Shown here piece by piece: positions 24,446-33,102 of a stretch of 64,000 bases of DNA (its first letter is position 1; every line of letters begins with the position of its first letter). A program made the translations under genes and the position numbers. The notes below the pieces were generated by a model that had not been told where the DNA came from, ran no database searches, and saw nothing but the letters and a program-made list of their open reading frames with translations. This stretch comes from Pelobacter seleniigenes DSM 18267 (GTDB taxonomy: Bacteria > Desulfobacterota > Desulfuromonadia > Desulfuromonadales > Geopsychrobacteraceae), in NCBI RefSeq assembly GCF_000711225.1, contig NZ_JOMG01000002.1, positions 1,686,501-1,750,500 on the forward strand, given 5' to 3'.

Positions 24446-26218
24446 TCAGATATTGTGCGTCTGTAACCAGTATTCCAGCAAGGCCAGCTGCCACAGTTTG
24501 GAACCGCGCAGTGGAGTGATATGGGCTTCCGGGTCTGCGAACAGCTTTTCCAGATAGGCCGGCTGGAACAGTCCCCGCTGGCGGGCTGCCGGCTGGTTCA
24601 GGATATCGCGAACCCGCTCCAGATAGGCGCCGCGCAGGTATTTGAGAGCCGGCACCGGGAAATAGCCTTTGGGACGGTCGATGACCGCAGCCGGGATGAC
24701 CTTGCGGGCCGCTTCCTTGAGGACATATTTCCCGCCCCCGCCGGTTTTGAAACGACCGGGGATGCGCGCCGCCAGTTCCACCAGTTCGTGATCGAGAAAC
24801 GGAACCCGGGCCTCCAGGCTCCAGGCCATGGTCATGTTGTCAACCCGCTTGACCGGATCATCGACCAGCATCACCGTGGTGTCGAGGCGCAGGGCCTGAT
24901 CGATGGGATCGCTTGCCCCGGCCCGGGCAAAGTGGTTGGCAACAAAGGCCGAACTGACATCCGGGCCGTGCAGCCGGGGGTGGATGGTCTCCAGTACCTC
25001 GGCGTGGTCGCGGTCGAAGAACGCCCGACGATATTCGCCGAGAGAATCTTCGGTCTCCATCAGCGGCGGATACCAGTGGTAGCCGGCAAAGACCTCGTCC
25101 GCGCCCTGGCCGCTCTGGACCACCTTGACGTCTTTGGCAACCTCTTGCGAGAGTAGAAAAAAACCCACCGCATCATGGCTGACCATCGGTTCGTTCATGG
25201 CTTTGACCGCGTTGTCGAGGGCCGGCAGCAGGCGTTCGCTGTCGACGAAGATCTGATGATGATCGGTGCCGTACTCGGCGGCGACGATATCGGAATATTT
25301 GAACTCGTCCCCTTCTTCGGCACCGACCTTTTCAAAGCCGACCGAATAGGTTTTCAAATTCTGTTGGCCGGCTTCTGCAAGCAACCCGACAATCAGGCTT
25401 GAATCAAGGCCACCAGAAAGCAGTGCGCCGACCGGGACATCGGCGACCAGGCGGCGTTGCACGGCCAGGCGCAGCTGGTCAAGGACCCGTTCCTGCCACT
25501 CTTCGAAGGAGCGCTGCTCGTCTTCAGCGGTTCTTTCAAAACGGGGTTGCCAGTAGCATTCCTGACGGGTGGTACCGTCCGGCTCAATTTCAAGAATCGT
25601 GGCCGGTGGCAGTTTGTCGACCCCCTTGAGGATCGTGTGCCCGGGCGGAACCACCGAGTGAAAGCTGAGATAATGGTGCAGGGCGGCCGGGTTGATGTCG
25701 GTATCGATATCGCCGGCTTTGAGCAGCGCGGGCAGGCTGGAAGAGAAGCGCAGCCCGTTGGCCCGGCGCGCCAGGTAAAGGGGTTTGATACCGAGGCGGT
25801 CGCGAGCCAGGACCAGCTTGCCGCTGTCCCGTTCCCAGATGGCAAAGGCGAACATCCCGTTGAACCGCTCGACGCAGCGTGGTCCCCAGGCATGATAGGC
25901 TTTGAGAATAACCTCGGTGTCGCCGGTGGAGAAAAAGCGGTACCCTTGCTGCTGCAGGATCTGCCGTAATTCGGGGTAATTGTAGATCGCGCCGTTGTAG
26001 ACAATGGTCAGGCCGAGTTCGGCATCGACCATGGGTTGCTGGGCTTTGGCAGAGAGATCGATGATTTTCAGTCGGCGATGCCCGAAGCCGACCCGGTCCT
26101 GCATGGAGTAGCCGCTCGCATCGGGTCCACGCGCCACCATCTCCCCTGCCATGGCGGCCAGAGCCATGGGGTCGACGCTGCTGTTGTCGTAGCGGATTTC
26201 ACCACAGATTCCACACAT
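24446..26218 (-). CDS. asnO: N-acetylglutaminylglutamine amidotransferase (asparagine synthetase-like)
   Basis: This 590-residue class II amidotransferase is related to asparagine synthetase B and amidates the dipeptide to NAGGN. Cys2 of MCGICGEI is the glutaminase nucleophile; the Ntn domain shows GHRRLKIIDLS, YNGAIYNY and GDTEVILKAY. The synthetase half has the PP-loop VGALLSGGLDSSLIV near residue 260, VVQSGQGADEVFAGYHWYP, and VDNMTMAWSLEARVPFLD. ATG at 26218 is fixed by the N-terminal Cys rule and AGGAAAGG upstream. Position in the ngg locus, rather than sequence alone, distinguishes it from asnB. Confidence 0.93.
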   Translation of the reverse strand: MCGICGEIRYDNSSVDPMALAAMAGEMVARGPDASGYSMQDRVGFGHRRLKIIDLSAKAQQPMVDAELGLTIVYNGAIYNYPELRQILQQQGYRFFSTGDTEVILKAYHAWGPRCVERFNGMFAFAIWERDSGKLVLARDRLGIKPLYLARRANGLRFSSSLPALLKAGDIDTDINPAALHHYLSFHSVVPPGHTILKGVDKLPPATILEIEPDGTTRQECYWQPRFERTAEDEQRSFEEWQERVLDQLRLAVQRRLVADVPVGALLSGGLDSSLIVGLLAEAGQQNLKTYSVGFEKVGAEEGDEFKYSDIVAAEYGTDHHQIFVDSERLLPALDNAVKAMNEPMVSHDAVGFFLLSQEVAKDVKVVQSGQGADEVFAGYHWYPPLMETEDSLGEYRRAFFDRDHAEVLETIHPRLHGPDVSSAFVANHFARAGASDPIDQALRLDTTVMLVDDPVKRVDNMTMAWSLEARVPFLDHELVELAARIPGRFKTGGGGKYVLKEAARKVIPAAVIDRPKGYFPVPALKYLRGAYLERVRDILNQPAARQRGLFQPAYLEKLFADPEAHITPLRGSKLWQLALLEYWLQTHNI

Positions 26219-26766
26219 ATGAATTTGCCTTTCCTGATTCTGATAAGCAGAAAGGACTGCCAGGATCGTCTTTCTGCGCGGTAACTTTGACTCCTTTGCC
26301 GCAAAGTTTCCCAAACCGGGGAGACTGTTATCCAAACATTCCCGGACTACGGCAGGGGCAGAAAAAACTCACCATATCTTCAGAGGGGCAACAACAACGG
26401 AGAAAAGACCTGCCCGTTTTCAAGGCAGCTTCACTGCAGGGACCGTAGCGGGGGAATTGTTTGTGAACAGACGGAACAACCCGCGACCGGCTCCTGGCGG
26501 TAATCCCAATCAGCCGGCGTTATTCCGATAGATTTGTCAATACCGCTGTCGGGCCGATTTTTTAAGCAACGGCAGCAGGTGCGGGTCAGGTCGACACACC
26601 CTGGCTGGGTGGCGCCTGGCAAGAGAGTAAAACGGTAACAAGAGGACAAGGGCTTGTCAATGGTGCGCCCACTTAACTTAAAGACGCTTTGAATTATAAC
26701 ACTTTTCAGAATTGTTCGTTCCCCAGCCGGAAACAGGCATGCTTTTGCCAAGCCGAGCCTTGTGGG
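26219..26766. other. intergenic region between asnO and the sensor kinase gene
   Basis: I see no supported gene. A minus-strand frame of about 100 residues (26431-26751) is Cys- and Pro-rich, lacks a ribosome site and resembles nothing known. The right half next to asnO should hold its promoter, which for a NAGGN locus would be salt-responsive, but no clear -35/-10 pair is visible. Confidence 0.4.
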
Positions 26767-28923
26767 TCACCCTGATTTCAGCACCTTCTGAATGGTGGCC
26801 TGCAGCGTGGCAATCTGGAAAGGTTTTTGTAAAAAGGCGGCCAGGCCTTTGCCGATGAATTTTTGCGAGATTTCCTGTTCGTTATAGCCACTGCTCATAA
26901 TGACCTTGACGGCGGGGTTGCTGCGGCGCATCTCGCGGAATGCTTCGCCGCCGTCCATATGCGGCATGGTCAAATCCATCAGTACAAAGAGGATCTCATC
27001 CTGGAGCTGTTCGTAGATACTGACCGCTTCCCGGCCATTCTCCGCGGTGATGACCTCCAGGCCGAACAGCTCCAGCATGCTCTTGCCCAGGCTGCGCATG
27101 GTTTCTTCGTCATCCACCAGCAGTACTTTTCCATTTAAGGTCAGCTGGTCGCCCAGGTCCAGCTCACTGACGCTCAGGCTGAGTTTTTCCGAAGCCGGGA
27201 ACAGCACCTTGATAGTGGTCCCCTGGCCCGGTTCGCTGTAGATTTTAATTGCTCCCCGATGGCCGCGGACGATACCGATCACCGAAGACATGCCGAGGCC
27301 GCGGCCGGTAAATTTGGTGGTAAAGAAGGGATCGAAGATCCGCGAAATGGTTTCCTTGCTCATGCCGCAGCCGGTATCGGCGACTTCGATGTAAACGTAA
27401 TATCCCTCAGTCAGGTTTTCGTCGAGCCAGGTTTCACTCAGATAATTCCGGTCGCATTCCATATAACCGGTGGATATGGCAATGATTCCGCTCCTGTCTC
27501 CGATGGCGTCGGAAGCGTTGATGACCAGATTCATGATGATCTGCTGAATCTGGGTCGGATCGGCTTCGATGGTGGGGAGATTATTGTTCAGTTCATAGCG
27601 CAGCACGGCTTTTTTGGAAATGGAAACCGAGAGCATATACTCCATTTCCCGGATCAGATGCCCCAGGTCCAGCGGTTCCGCCAGAAATTTTCCCTTACCC
27701 GAGTAGGCGAGCATCTGGTTGGCAAGGTCGGCAGCTTTGCGCGCGGCCTGTTTGATCTGTACCAGATGTTCAAACGCCGGCGATTCATGGGTCAGTTTCA
27801 TCTGCGCCAGATCGCCATGGCCGAGAATGACCATCAGAATGTTGTTGAAATCATGGGCGATTCCGCCGGCCAGAACGCCAAGGCTTTCGAGTTTCTGTGC
27901 ATGCAGCATCTGTTGTTCAAGCTGCACCTGGCGTTCCTGCATTCTTTTGCGTTCGGTAATGTCCCGCACTGTGGACAGAATGTAGTCCCTGCTGTTCCAG
28001 GGGATGACCGCGGAATGGACTTCGGCGGGGAAGATCTCCCCCGATTTCTTGACGTGCCGGGTTTCGACAAAGATTCGGCCAACCTTGCGCAGTTCTTCCT
28101 TGCGCCCTTCCGCCAGATGGCGTTTGAGGTCCTCTTCGCAGACAATATCCGAAAGTCTCATCTCCAGCATCTGCTCGTAATCGTAACCGTACAGCTCGGT
28201 GGCCCGATGATTGACCTCGCTGAATGTGGCGAACCCTTCATCTTCAAATTGATGGAGGATGATGGCGTCACTCTGATGATTCATCAGAGAGCGGTATTTT
28301 TCTTCACTTTCGGTCAGGGCCGCTTCCGCTTTCTGGCGGGCAGCCACCTCTTTTTTCAGCTCGGTGACCGATTCGGTCAGCTCTTGCGAGTGTCTGGCCA
28401 ATTCAAGGGCGAGCCTGTTTTTGCGAATCAGCAGTTGGGTCAGAAAAACCAGCAACAGGCAGAACAGGGCCGCGCTGCTACCGAAAAGATATTCCAGGTT
28501 CCGGGTATGGTTGCGGACCCGACCCAGGTCAACAACGATAACCAATTTGGCTGCACCGTCATAAGAGTATGGAATTGTTCTGGTAAAGCGCTTTTGGAAG
28601 GGAGATGGCTCTTTGGAACGGTAGTCGCCCAGCAGGAAGCCGTTGGCCATGGTCAGGCTGATTGAGCTGACATAGTCGGACTGCTGACGACCCCATGATT
28701 GCACCAGTGCCGCAGCAGAAGAGTAGTTCTTTTCCTGAAGTTTTTCCTGGATCAGATCCTGTAAAAAAGAAATATAGGTTTCCGTCTTGGTTGAAACGTC
28801 TTTGATTTGTGCGTTATGAACCAAAGAAATACTGTACCAGATGATAATAATCTGCAGCAGGCAGATCAGACCGCAGATAGACCAGTAACGGATGGCTAGA
28901 TTTTTTTGTCCAGACTCATTCAT
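26767..28923 (-). CDS. membrane-bound hybrid sensor histidine kinase
   Basis: The 718-residue protein has a transmembrane helix at 13-35, an external segment of about 110 residues, a second helix at 147-167, a short coiled coil, a PAS domain (about 205-325), a HisKA helix with phosphoacceptor His357 (GGIAHDFNNILM), a HATPase_c domain (NLVINASDAIG, ADTGCGMSKE, GRGLGMSSVIGIVRGH) and a C-terminal receiver domain (VLLVDDEETM, phosphorylatable Asp in FVLMDLTMPHMDGG). Its start codon lies within the last codons of the solute-binding gene (8-base overlap), so the two are co-translated and probably form one sensing unit. No separate output regulator is adjacent. Confidence 0.9.
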   Translation of the reverse strand: MNESGQKNLAIRYWSICGLICLLQIIIIWYSISLVHNAQIKDVSTKTETYISFLQDLIQEKLQEKNYSSAAALVQSWGRQQSDYVSSISLTMANGFLLGDYRSKEPSPFQKRFTRTIPYSYDGAAKLVIVVDLGRVRNHTRNLEYLFGSSAALFCLLLVFLTQLLIRKNRLALELARHSQELTESVTELKKEVAARQKAEAALTESEEKYRSLMNHQSDAIILHQFEDEGFATFSEVNHRATELYGYDYEQMLEMRLSDIVCEEDLKRHLAEGRKEELRKVGRIFVETRHVKKSGEIFPAEVHSAVIPWNSRDYILSTVRDITERKRMQERQVQLEQQMLHAQKLESLGVLAGGIAHDFNNILMVILGHGDLAQMKLTHESPAFEHLVQIKQAARKAADLANQMLAYSGKGKFLAEPLDLGHLIREMEYMLSVSISKKAVLRYELNNNLPTIEADPTQIQQIIMNLVINASDAIGDRSGIIAISTGYMECDRNYLSETWLDENLTEGYYVYIEVADTGCGMSKETISRIFDPFFTTKFTGRGLGMSSVIGIVRGHRGAIKIYSEPGQGTTIKVLFPASEKLSLSVSELDLGDQLTLNGKVLLVDDEETMRSLGKSMLELFGLEVITAENGREAVSIYEQLQDEILFVLMDLTMPHMDGGEAFREMRRSNPAVKVIMSSGYNEQEISQKFIGKGLAAFLQKPFQIATLQATIQKVLKSG

Positions 28924-29794
28924 CAAGGAGGCCTTTTTCGGCAAGGTTGTGGAGAACTTGGCGCAGAGGATTGTAAGCAGAGTCCTTAATCGGCACAAAC
29001 GCCGAGATGGTCGGTGTGATGGCCTGCATGATGACCGTTCCTTCCGGCAGGGATCGCAGGTCGAAGAAGGCACGTCGTAATGCACCCAGTTCGGCTCTGG
29101 ACAGCCCGTTGCGGGCGACAAACAGATGCTCGGCCGATGCCGGTGAGCGGGCCAGTTCTTTCAGCCCGTGCTGTTTGTAGTTGTTGAAAACGGTTTCTTT
29201 CACAGCGCCAGCAATAAAATCCCCGCTGAGAACGCCGAGGACGACATTCTCATGGGTGTTTAAAAATTGGTAGCGGTGTTGGGTCAGCAGCGTCGGGTTG
29301 TGTTGACTTAAAACAAACGCCGGCAACAGATAGCCCATCGTGGAATGGCGATTAACAAAAGCGAAAGGTTGGCCTTCAAGAGCGGTCAGGGACGCAATGC
29401 CACTATTGATCCGGGTAAAAATAACGCTGTTGGAAATAGGACTTCCATTAGTTTCCTGGCCGGCAATCAGCGGCTTGGGGCCGTATCTATCAACCATTTC
29501 GATATAGCCGAGGGGGCCGAGATAGGCGATATCAACCAGATCCCGGCCAACGGATTCGACATGTTCCCGGTAGCTGCTGCCAATGCGCAACTCGACAGGG
29601 TGGTCAAGGCGAAGACTTAAATATTCAACCAGGGGTGAAAACTGTCGCTGGAGGATTCTAGCGGATTGAAATGGGTGGATTCCAAGGGTCAGAGGACCTT
29701 TTCCCGCCGCCGCAGTGGTATGCAGAACAAGAAAAAGGGTAAAGAGGGCCCCGAAAAGTTTTTTCCCCGCGGTTGAAAGATTGAAACCTTCCAT
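28916..29794 (-). CDS. PhnD-like periplasmic binding protein paired with a sensor kinase
   Basis: The 292-residue protein has a signal peptide (LFGALFTLFLVLHTTAAAG) and one phosphate/phosphonate-type binding domain: LTLGIHPFQSARILQRQFSP, YLSLRLDHPVELRIG, DIAYLGPLGYIEM, FVNRHSTMGYLLPAF and DFIAGAVKETVFN. No transporter genes are nearby, and it overlaps the hybrid kinase gene, which supports a role as ligand-binding partner of the kinase rather than transport. The ligand is unknown; the fold also binds other oxyanions. ATG at 29794 follows AGAGGGG closely; another ATG lies eight codons upstream. Confidence 0.82.
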   Translation of the reverse strand: MEGFNLSTAGKKLFGALFTLFLVLHTTAAAGKGPLTLGIHPFQSARILQRQFSPLVEYLSLRLDHPVELRIGSSYREHVESVGRDLVDIAYLGPLGYIEMVDRYGPKPLIAGQETNGSPISNSVIFTRINSGIASLTALEGQPFAFVNRHSTMGYLLPAFVLSQHNPTLLTQHRYQFLNTHENVVLGVLSGDFIAGAVKETVFNNYKQHGLKELARSPASAEHLFVARNGLSRAELGALRRAFFDLRSLPEGTVIMQAITPTISAFVPIKDSAYNPLRQVLHNLAEKGLLDE

Positions 29795-29959
29795 GACCCC
29801 TCTCAGCTTGAAATACATAAATGGTAGCGAAAGCAAGGTACACTGAATTAACCGAGAGTTCAAGCCGCAGTTGTCCTGAAGGTTGCAACAACATTCTGTC
29901 TTTTGGGCGGATTTGTTGTCCACGGTGCCGGGGGAATGGCGCCGTGGACAAAGGATTGA

Positions 29960-32900
29960 TTATAAATCGAGTCGCCAGATATTGTATTGGCCACCGCCCC
30001 GGGTCGAGGTGAAGAACAGGCTATTGCCGTCAGCGGCCCAGGCCGGTTCGAAGTCAAACCCTGTGCGGGTGAGCTGCCGGCTGCTAGCCGTGGCGAGGTC
30101 GTAGAGCCAGAGCCCGGCTCGGCCATCCTGGTTGAACGACCAGAACAGAGCCCGGTCGCCAGTTGGAGAGAACCGGATACCACGGTCGCCAAGAGTGGCC
30201 GATTTGGAAATCAGCCGCGGGTTTGCGGCGGTTGCCGTTCCGTCCTCCAAACGCAGGTCCGCGATCACCGCCAGATAGCTGATTCGTTCCTTGCCGCTGG
30301 TGTCGCTGAGCGCTTCTGCGGTCAAGGCGATCAAGCCATTATCACTGTTCATATCGCTGAGCTGGACCGAATGGGGACCGTCCCAGGCATAGCTATGGGG
30401 GGCGTTATAGCCGTTTTCAAAGGTCATGAAGCGTTCGACAGTGAGACCATAGTCCCCGCTTGGCGCGACTTTGTAAGCCATCACCCCGTCAGCATTGAAC
30501 CAGGGGCTGGTCTCCATGTCCTCGGCGCTGGTCAGCCGGTAGCTGGCGCTGCCGTCTACAGCGATGAGCCAGATGTCCCAATTGCCAGCGCTCTGTTTGG
30601 CATAAGCGATATGGCTGCCATCGGGGGTAAAGACCGGTCGCTCGATGGCGCCGCTGCTGCTGTCCAGGGTGGTGAGGTGGCCGGTGAGGTCGGTCATTTG
30701 CAGTTTATGCGTCGTGGTTGCCGGGTCATATTCCCAGAAGGCAATCTGCTGACCGTCAGGGCTGAATTGTTGCCAACCCTGGATTCCCGTTGTCGGGGCC
30801 AGACGGCGCTGGTTGGAGCCGTCTGTTGCCATCAGCCAGAGCTGGTCGTTGCCGCTGCGGGTACTGATCCAGGAAAGGAGGTGGCCGTCCGGGCTGGCCA
30901 CCGGCATATTGTCTATGGCGTTGTCCGAGGTCAACTGGGTGAGAGGATAGATCTCATTGCCGGAACTGTCCGGAAGGACCACCGCAGGATCGGTAGCCGG
31001 ATGCCCCGTGGGCATGGGTGCCGGTAGCCGGTGGCAGCGGTAACAGGACGGGTTGTCGCCATTGGGAATCAGTTGCCGGGTCGGCAAGGTCAGGCGTTCA
31101 GGAAAACTGAAGCCGAAATCGACCCCGGCCAGGCTGTAGGTGGCCGGGTGGATCAGTCCGTTTGCGTCGATCTGATACCGGGTCGAGTCCGGCGTTGAAC
31201 CGTGCCCGCCGGTCAGGGTCTCCATGGTTGGGCTGCCGGCAACAATAGCATCGGCATAGCTGAGGGTCCGGACCGGGCCGAGCGCGGTGTGGAACGCCCC
31301 CTTGTTGGTGGCAGCTGTGATACCGGTCGCTTGGTCTTCGCGGAGCGTTTTGTGGACATTGGCCGGCGCGGTGACCGTGGCGTCGCGGCCGTAAATATAG
31401 CTTTGTTCGGCGACAATGGACTTGTAGGCCTTGGCCATGGTCAGGGCACGTTCCCGGGACGGATAGAGCAATAGCGAAACGTCGTCATGCAGCTTTTGCA
31501 GTTGGTCGCTGTCAATACTGCCGGCCGGGAAGAACTTGGTAATGACCTCTGTGTTGTTACGGAACTCGTCGCCGGCCTGGTTGTAACGCAGGTAGAAACT
31601 GTACTCAAACTGAACGCCGGCATTATTGATGGCAAGCAGCGGTTCCTTTGTGCCCTGACGGTTGAGCTGGCTCCAATGGTACCAGCCCTGACGTTCCGTG
31701 CGATCAGCCGTCAGTTTGCGCGGAAAGGAGAAGATTCCGTCCACCGTGGCACCGATGCCGCTGTGGCAACCGATGCAGAAAGCGGTCTCTTCATAAGTCT
31801 GCGGCCTGAGTTCGCCGTTTGCATCTTCGATGAAGCCCTGATAGAGCCAGCCCTGATCATTGTTTATGCCCTGTTCGACGTTACCGATCAGCTGTCGGGT
31901 CCGATCGGGAAAGTCGTGGTTCTCTTTGGCTTCTTCCAATGCTGCCTGGAGCAGCTCCGAGTAGGTCTGCCAGGTTCGCTTTATGGCATAGCGTAATTCT
32001 TTGATCCGTGGCGCCAGTTTGACGGCGCCGGTTTCATCGTCGATATCCACATAACGAACGGTATGGAGGAACTGGGTGCCTTCCGGAAACAGGCCGGCGG
32101 CCAGGTGAAGCGTGCCGTTCTCCCGTTCGCTTTCCGCCCTGCCCACATAATTCATCTCCCGCCCTTCGGTCGGCGACCAGGCGAAGGTGACCTGGAGGGC
32201 GGTTCCCAAACTGCCGTCGCGGTCCAGGTCGATGCCGTAATCTGCTTCGTTGATCGGACTGGCCAGAAGGACATCGCGGCGAGTGACCAGGGCTTCGACA
32301 ATCGCCAGATTGATTTTGTAGATGGTCAGATCGAAGTCGCCGTCCGCATTTTGCTGGAAACTGTCGCCAAGCCGGATCAGCACATCATTGACCGAACCGT
32401 TGGTCGGCCAGAAGGTGCTCGGGAACGATGCGTAGGCAAACGCCCGCCAGCCGGTATAGGCGCTGCCATTCTGATCAAACCCCTGTTCGTCGAAGTTGAA
32501 GCGGCAATCCGGGATGTAACCGTCCCACTGGCCGTCCTCGTCAAAGTCCCAATCCGGAGCCAGATTGTTAAGTTTTTCAGCAAGGAGGATCTGCCCCTGG
32601 TCATCCTGGTAGTTATCGGTGCGGATGTAGTTGAGAATCTCCGCGTCGGAGATAGCCGCGACCGCTGCACTGCGGTCGATAAACAGGTTGCTCCAGGGAT
32701 TCTCCAGCAATGCTGCCGGGAAGCTGTACTCCAACTGAAGATCCTGATCATTCACGTAGTTGGGTGGGATGGATGCCGTATGGCAACTGTAACAAGGATT
32801 GTAGGTCGGCCCCCCCTCCTCAGGTTGAGTGACGGTGAAGCACTGGGCCGGGATATAAGCGGCCGGATTGACCAGCTCCTTGCTGCGCAGGTCGGTGGTG

Positions 32901-33013
32901 CTGTAGCTGTTGTCAGGGGTGTCAGCCGGGTCCGGTCCGGAATCGGAACTGCCGGAACCGCCACAGGCCGCCAGGAACAATAGGATGATAGTGCAGAAGG
33001 CGAATCTGCTCAT
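29960..33013 (-). CDS. tri-haem beta-propeller lipoprotein (HzsA-like, PD40 repeats)
   Basis: The 1017-residue lipoprotein (LAACGGSG lipobox) contains three CxxCH haem-c motifs: CYSCH near residue 65, CIGCH near 405 and CYRCH near 655. The C-terminal third carries WD40-like PD40 repeats (FSPDGQQIAFWEYD, FTPDGSHIAYAKQ, FSPTGDRALFWS, WAADGNSLFFTSTRGG), indicating a beta-propeller. This combination resembles the hydrazine-synthase alpha-related (HzsA-like) proteins found in many non-anammox bacteria, where function is unknown. ATG at 33013 follows GGAAGGAGG. It lies downstream of the PhoX-like gene behind a terminator-like hairpin. A role in surface electron transfer is inference. Confidence 0.8.
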   Translation of the reverse strand: MSRFAFCTIILLFLAACGGSGSSDSGPDPADTPDNSYSTTDLRSKELVNPAAYIPAQCFTVTQPEEGGPTYNPCYSCHTASIPPNYVNDQDLQLEYSFPAALLENPWSNLFIDRSAAVAAISDAEILNYIRTDNYQDDQGQILLAEKLNNLAPDWDFDEDGQWDGYIPDCRFNFDEQGFDQNGSAYTGWRAFAYASFPSTFWPTNGSVNDVLIRLGDSFQQNADGDFDLTIYKINLAIVEALVTRRDVLLASPINEADYGIDLDRDGSLGTALQVTFAWSPTEGREMNYVGRAESERENGTLHLAAGLFPEGTQFLHTVRYVDIDDETGAVKLAPRIKELRYAIKRTWQTYSELLQAALEEAKENHDFPDRTRQLIGNVEQGINNDQGWLYQGFIEDANGELRPQTYEETAFCIGCHSGIGATVDGIFSFPRKLTADRTERQGWYHWSQLNRQGTKEPLLAINNAGVQFEYSFYLRYNQAGDEFRNNTEVITKFFPAGSIDSDQLQKLHDDVSLLLYPSRERALTMAKAYKSIVAEQSYIYGRDATVTAPANVHKTLREDQATGITAATNKGAFHTALGPVRTLSYADAIVAGSPTMETLTGGHGSTPDSTRYQIDANGLIHPATYSLAGVDFGFSFPERLTLPTRQLIPNGDNPSCYRCHRLPAPMPTGHPATDPAVVLPDSSGNEIYPLTQLTSDNAIDNMPVASPDGHLLSWISTRSGNDQLWLMATDGSNQRRLAPTTGIQGWQQFSPDGQQIAFWEYDPATTTHKLQMTDLTGHLTTLDSSSGAIERPVFTPDGSHIAYAKQSAGNWDIWLIAVDGSASYRLTSAEDMETSPWFNADGVMAYKVAPSGDYGLTVERFMTFENGYNAPHSYAWDGPHSVQLSDMNSDNGLIALTAEALSDTSGKERISYLAVIADLRLEDGTATAANPRLISKSATLGDRGIRFSPTGDRALFWSFNQDGRAGLWLYDLATASSRQLTRTGFDFEPAWAADGNSLFFTSTRGGGQYNIWRLDL

Positions 33014-33030
33014 GGTCAAACCTCCTTCCC

Positions 33031-33066
33031 AAAACGGGAAAAGGGGGGAGCGCAACAGCTCCCCCC
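33031..33066 (-). terminator. hairpin terminator or attenuator after the PhoX-like gene
   Basis: GGGGGGAGC (33043-33051) and GCTCCCCCC (33058-33066) form a perfect 9-bp stem with a 6-base loop. On the minus strand it is followed by TTTTCCCGTTTT. It lies between the PhoX-like and cytochrome genes, so read-through could set their ratio. Confidence 0.65.
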
Positions 33067-33102
33067 GATTGATGAAACGGAATGCAGAATCACGGGCTCA
33101 GA

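Noticed and set aside
26431-26751. Minus-strand frame of 106 residues between asnO and the sensor kinase
   Set aside because: No ribosome site, unusual Cys/Pro composition and no resemblance to a protein family.
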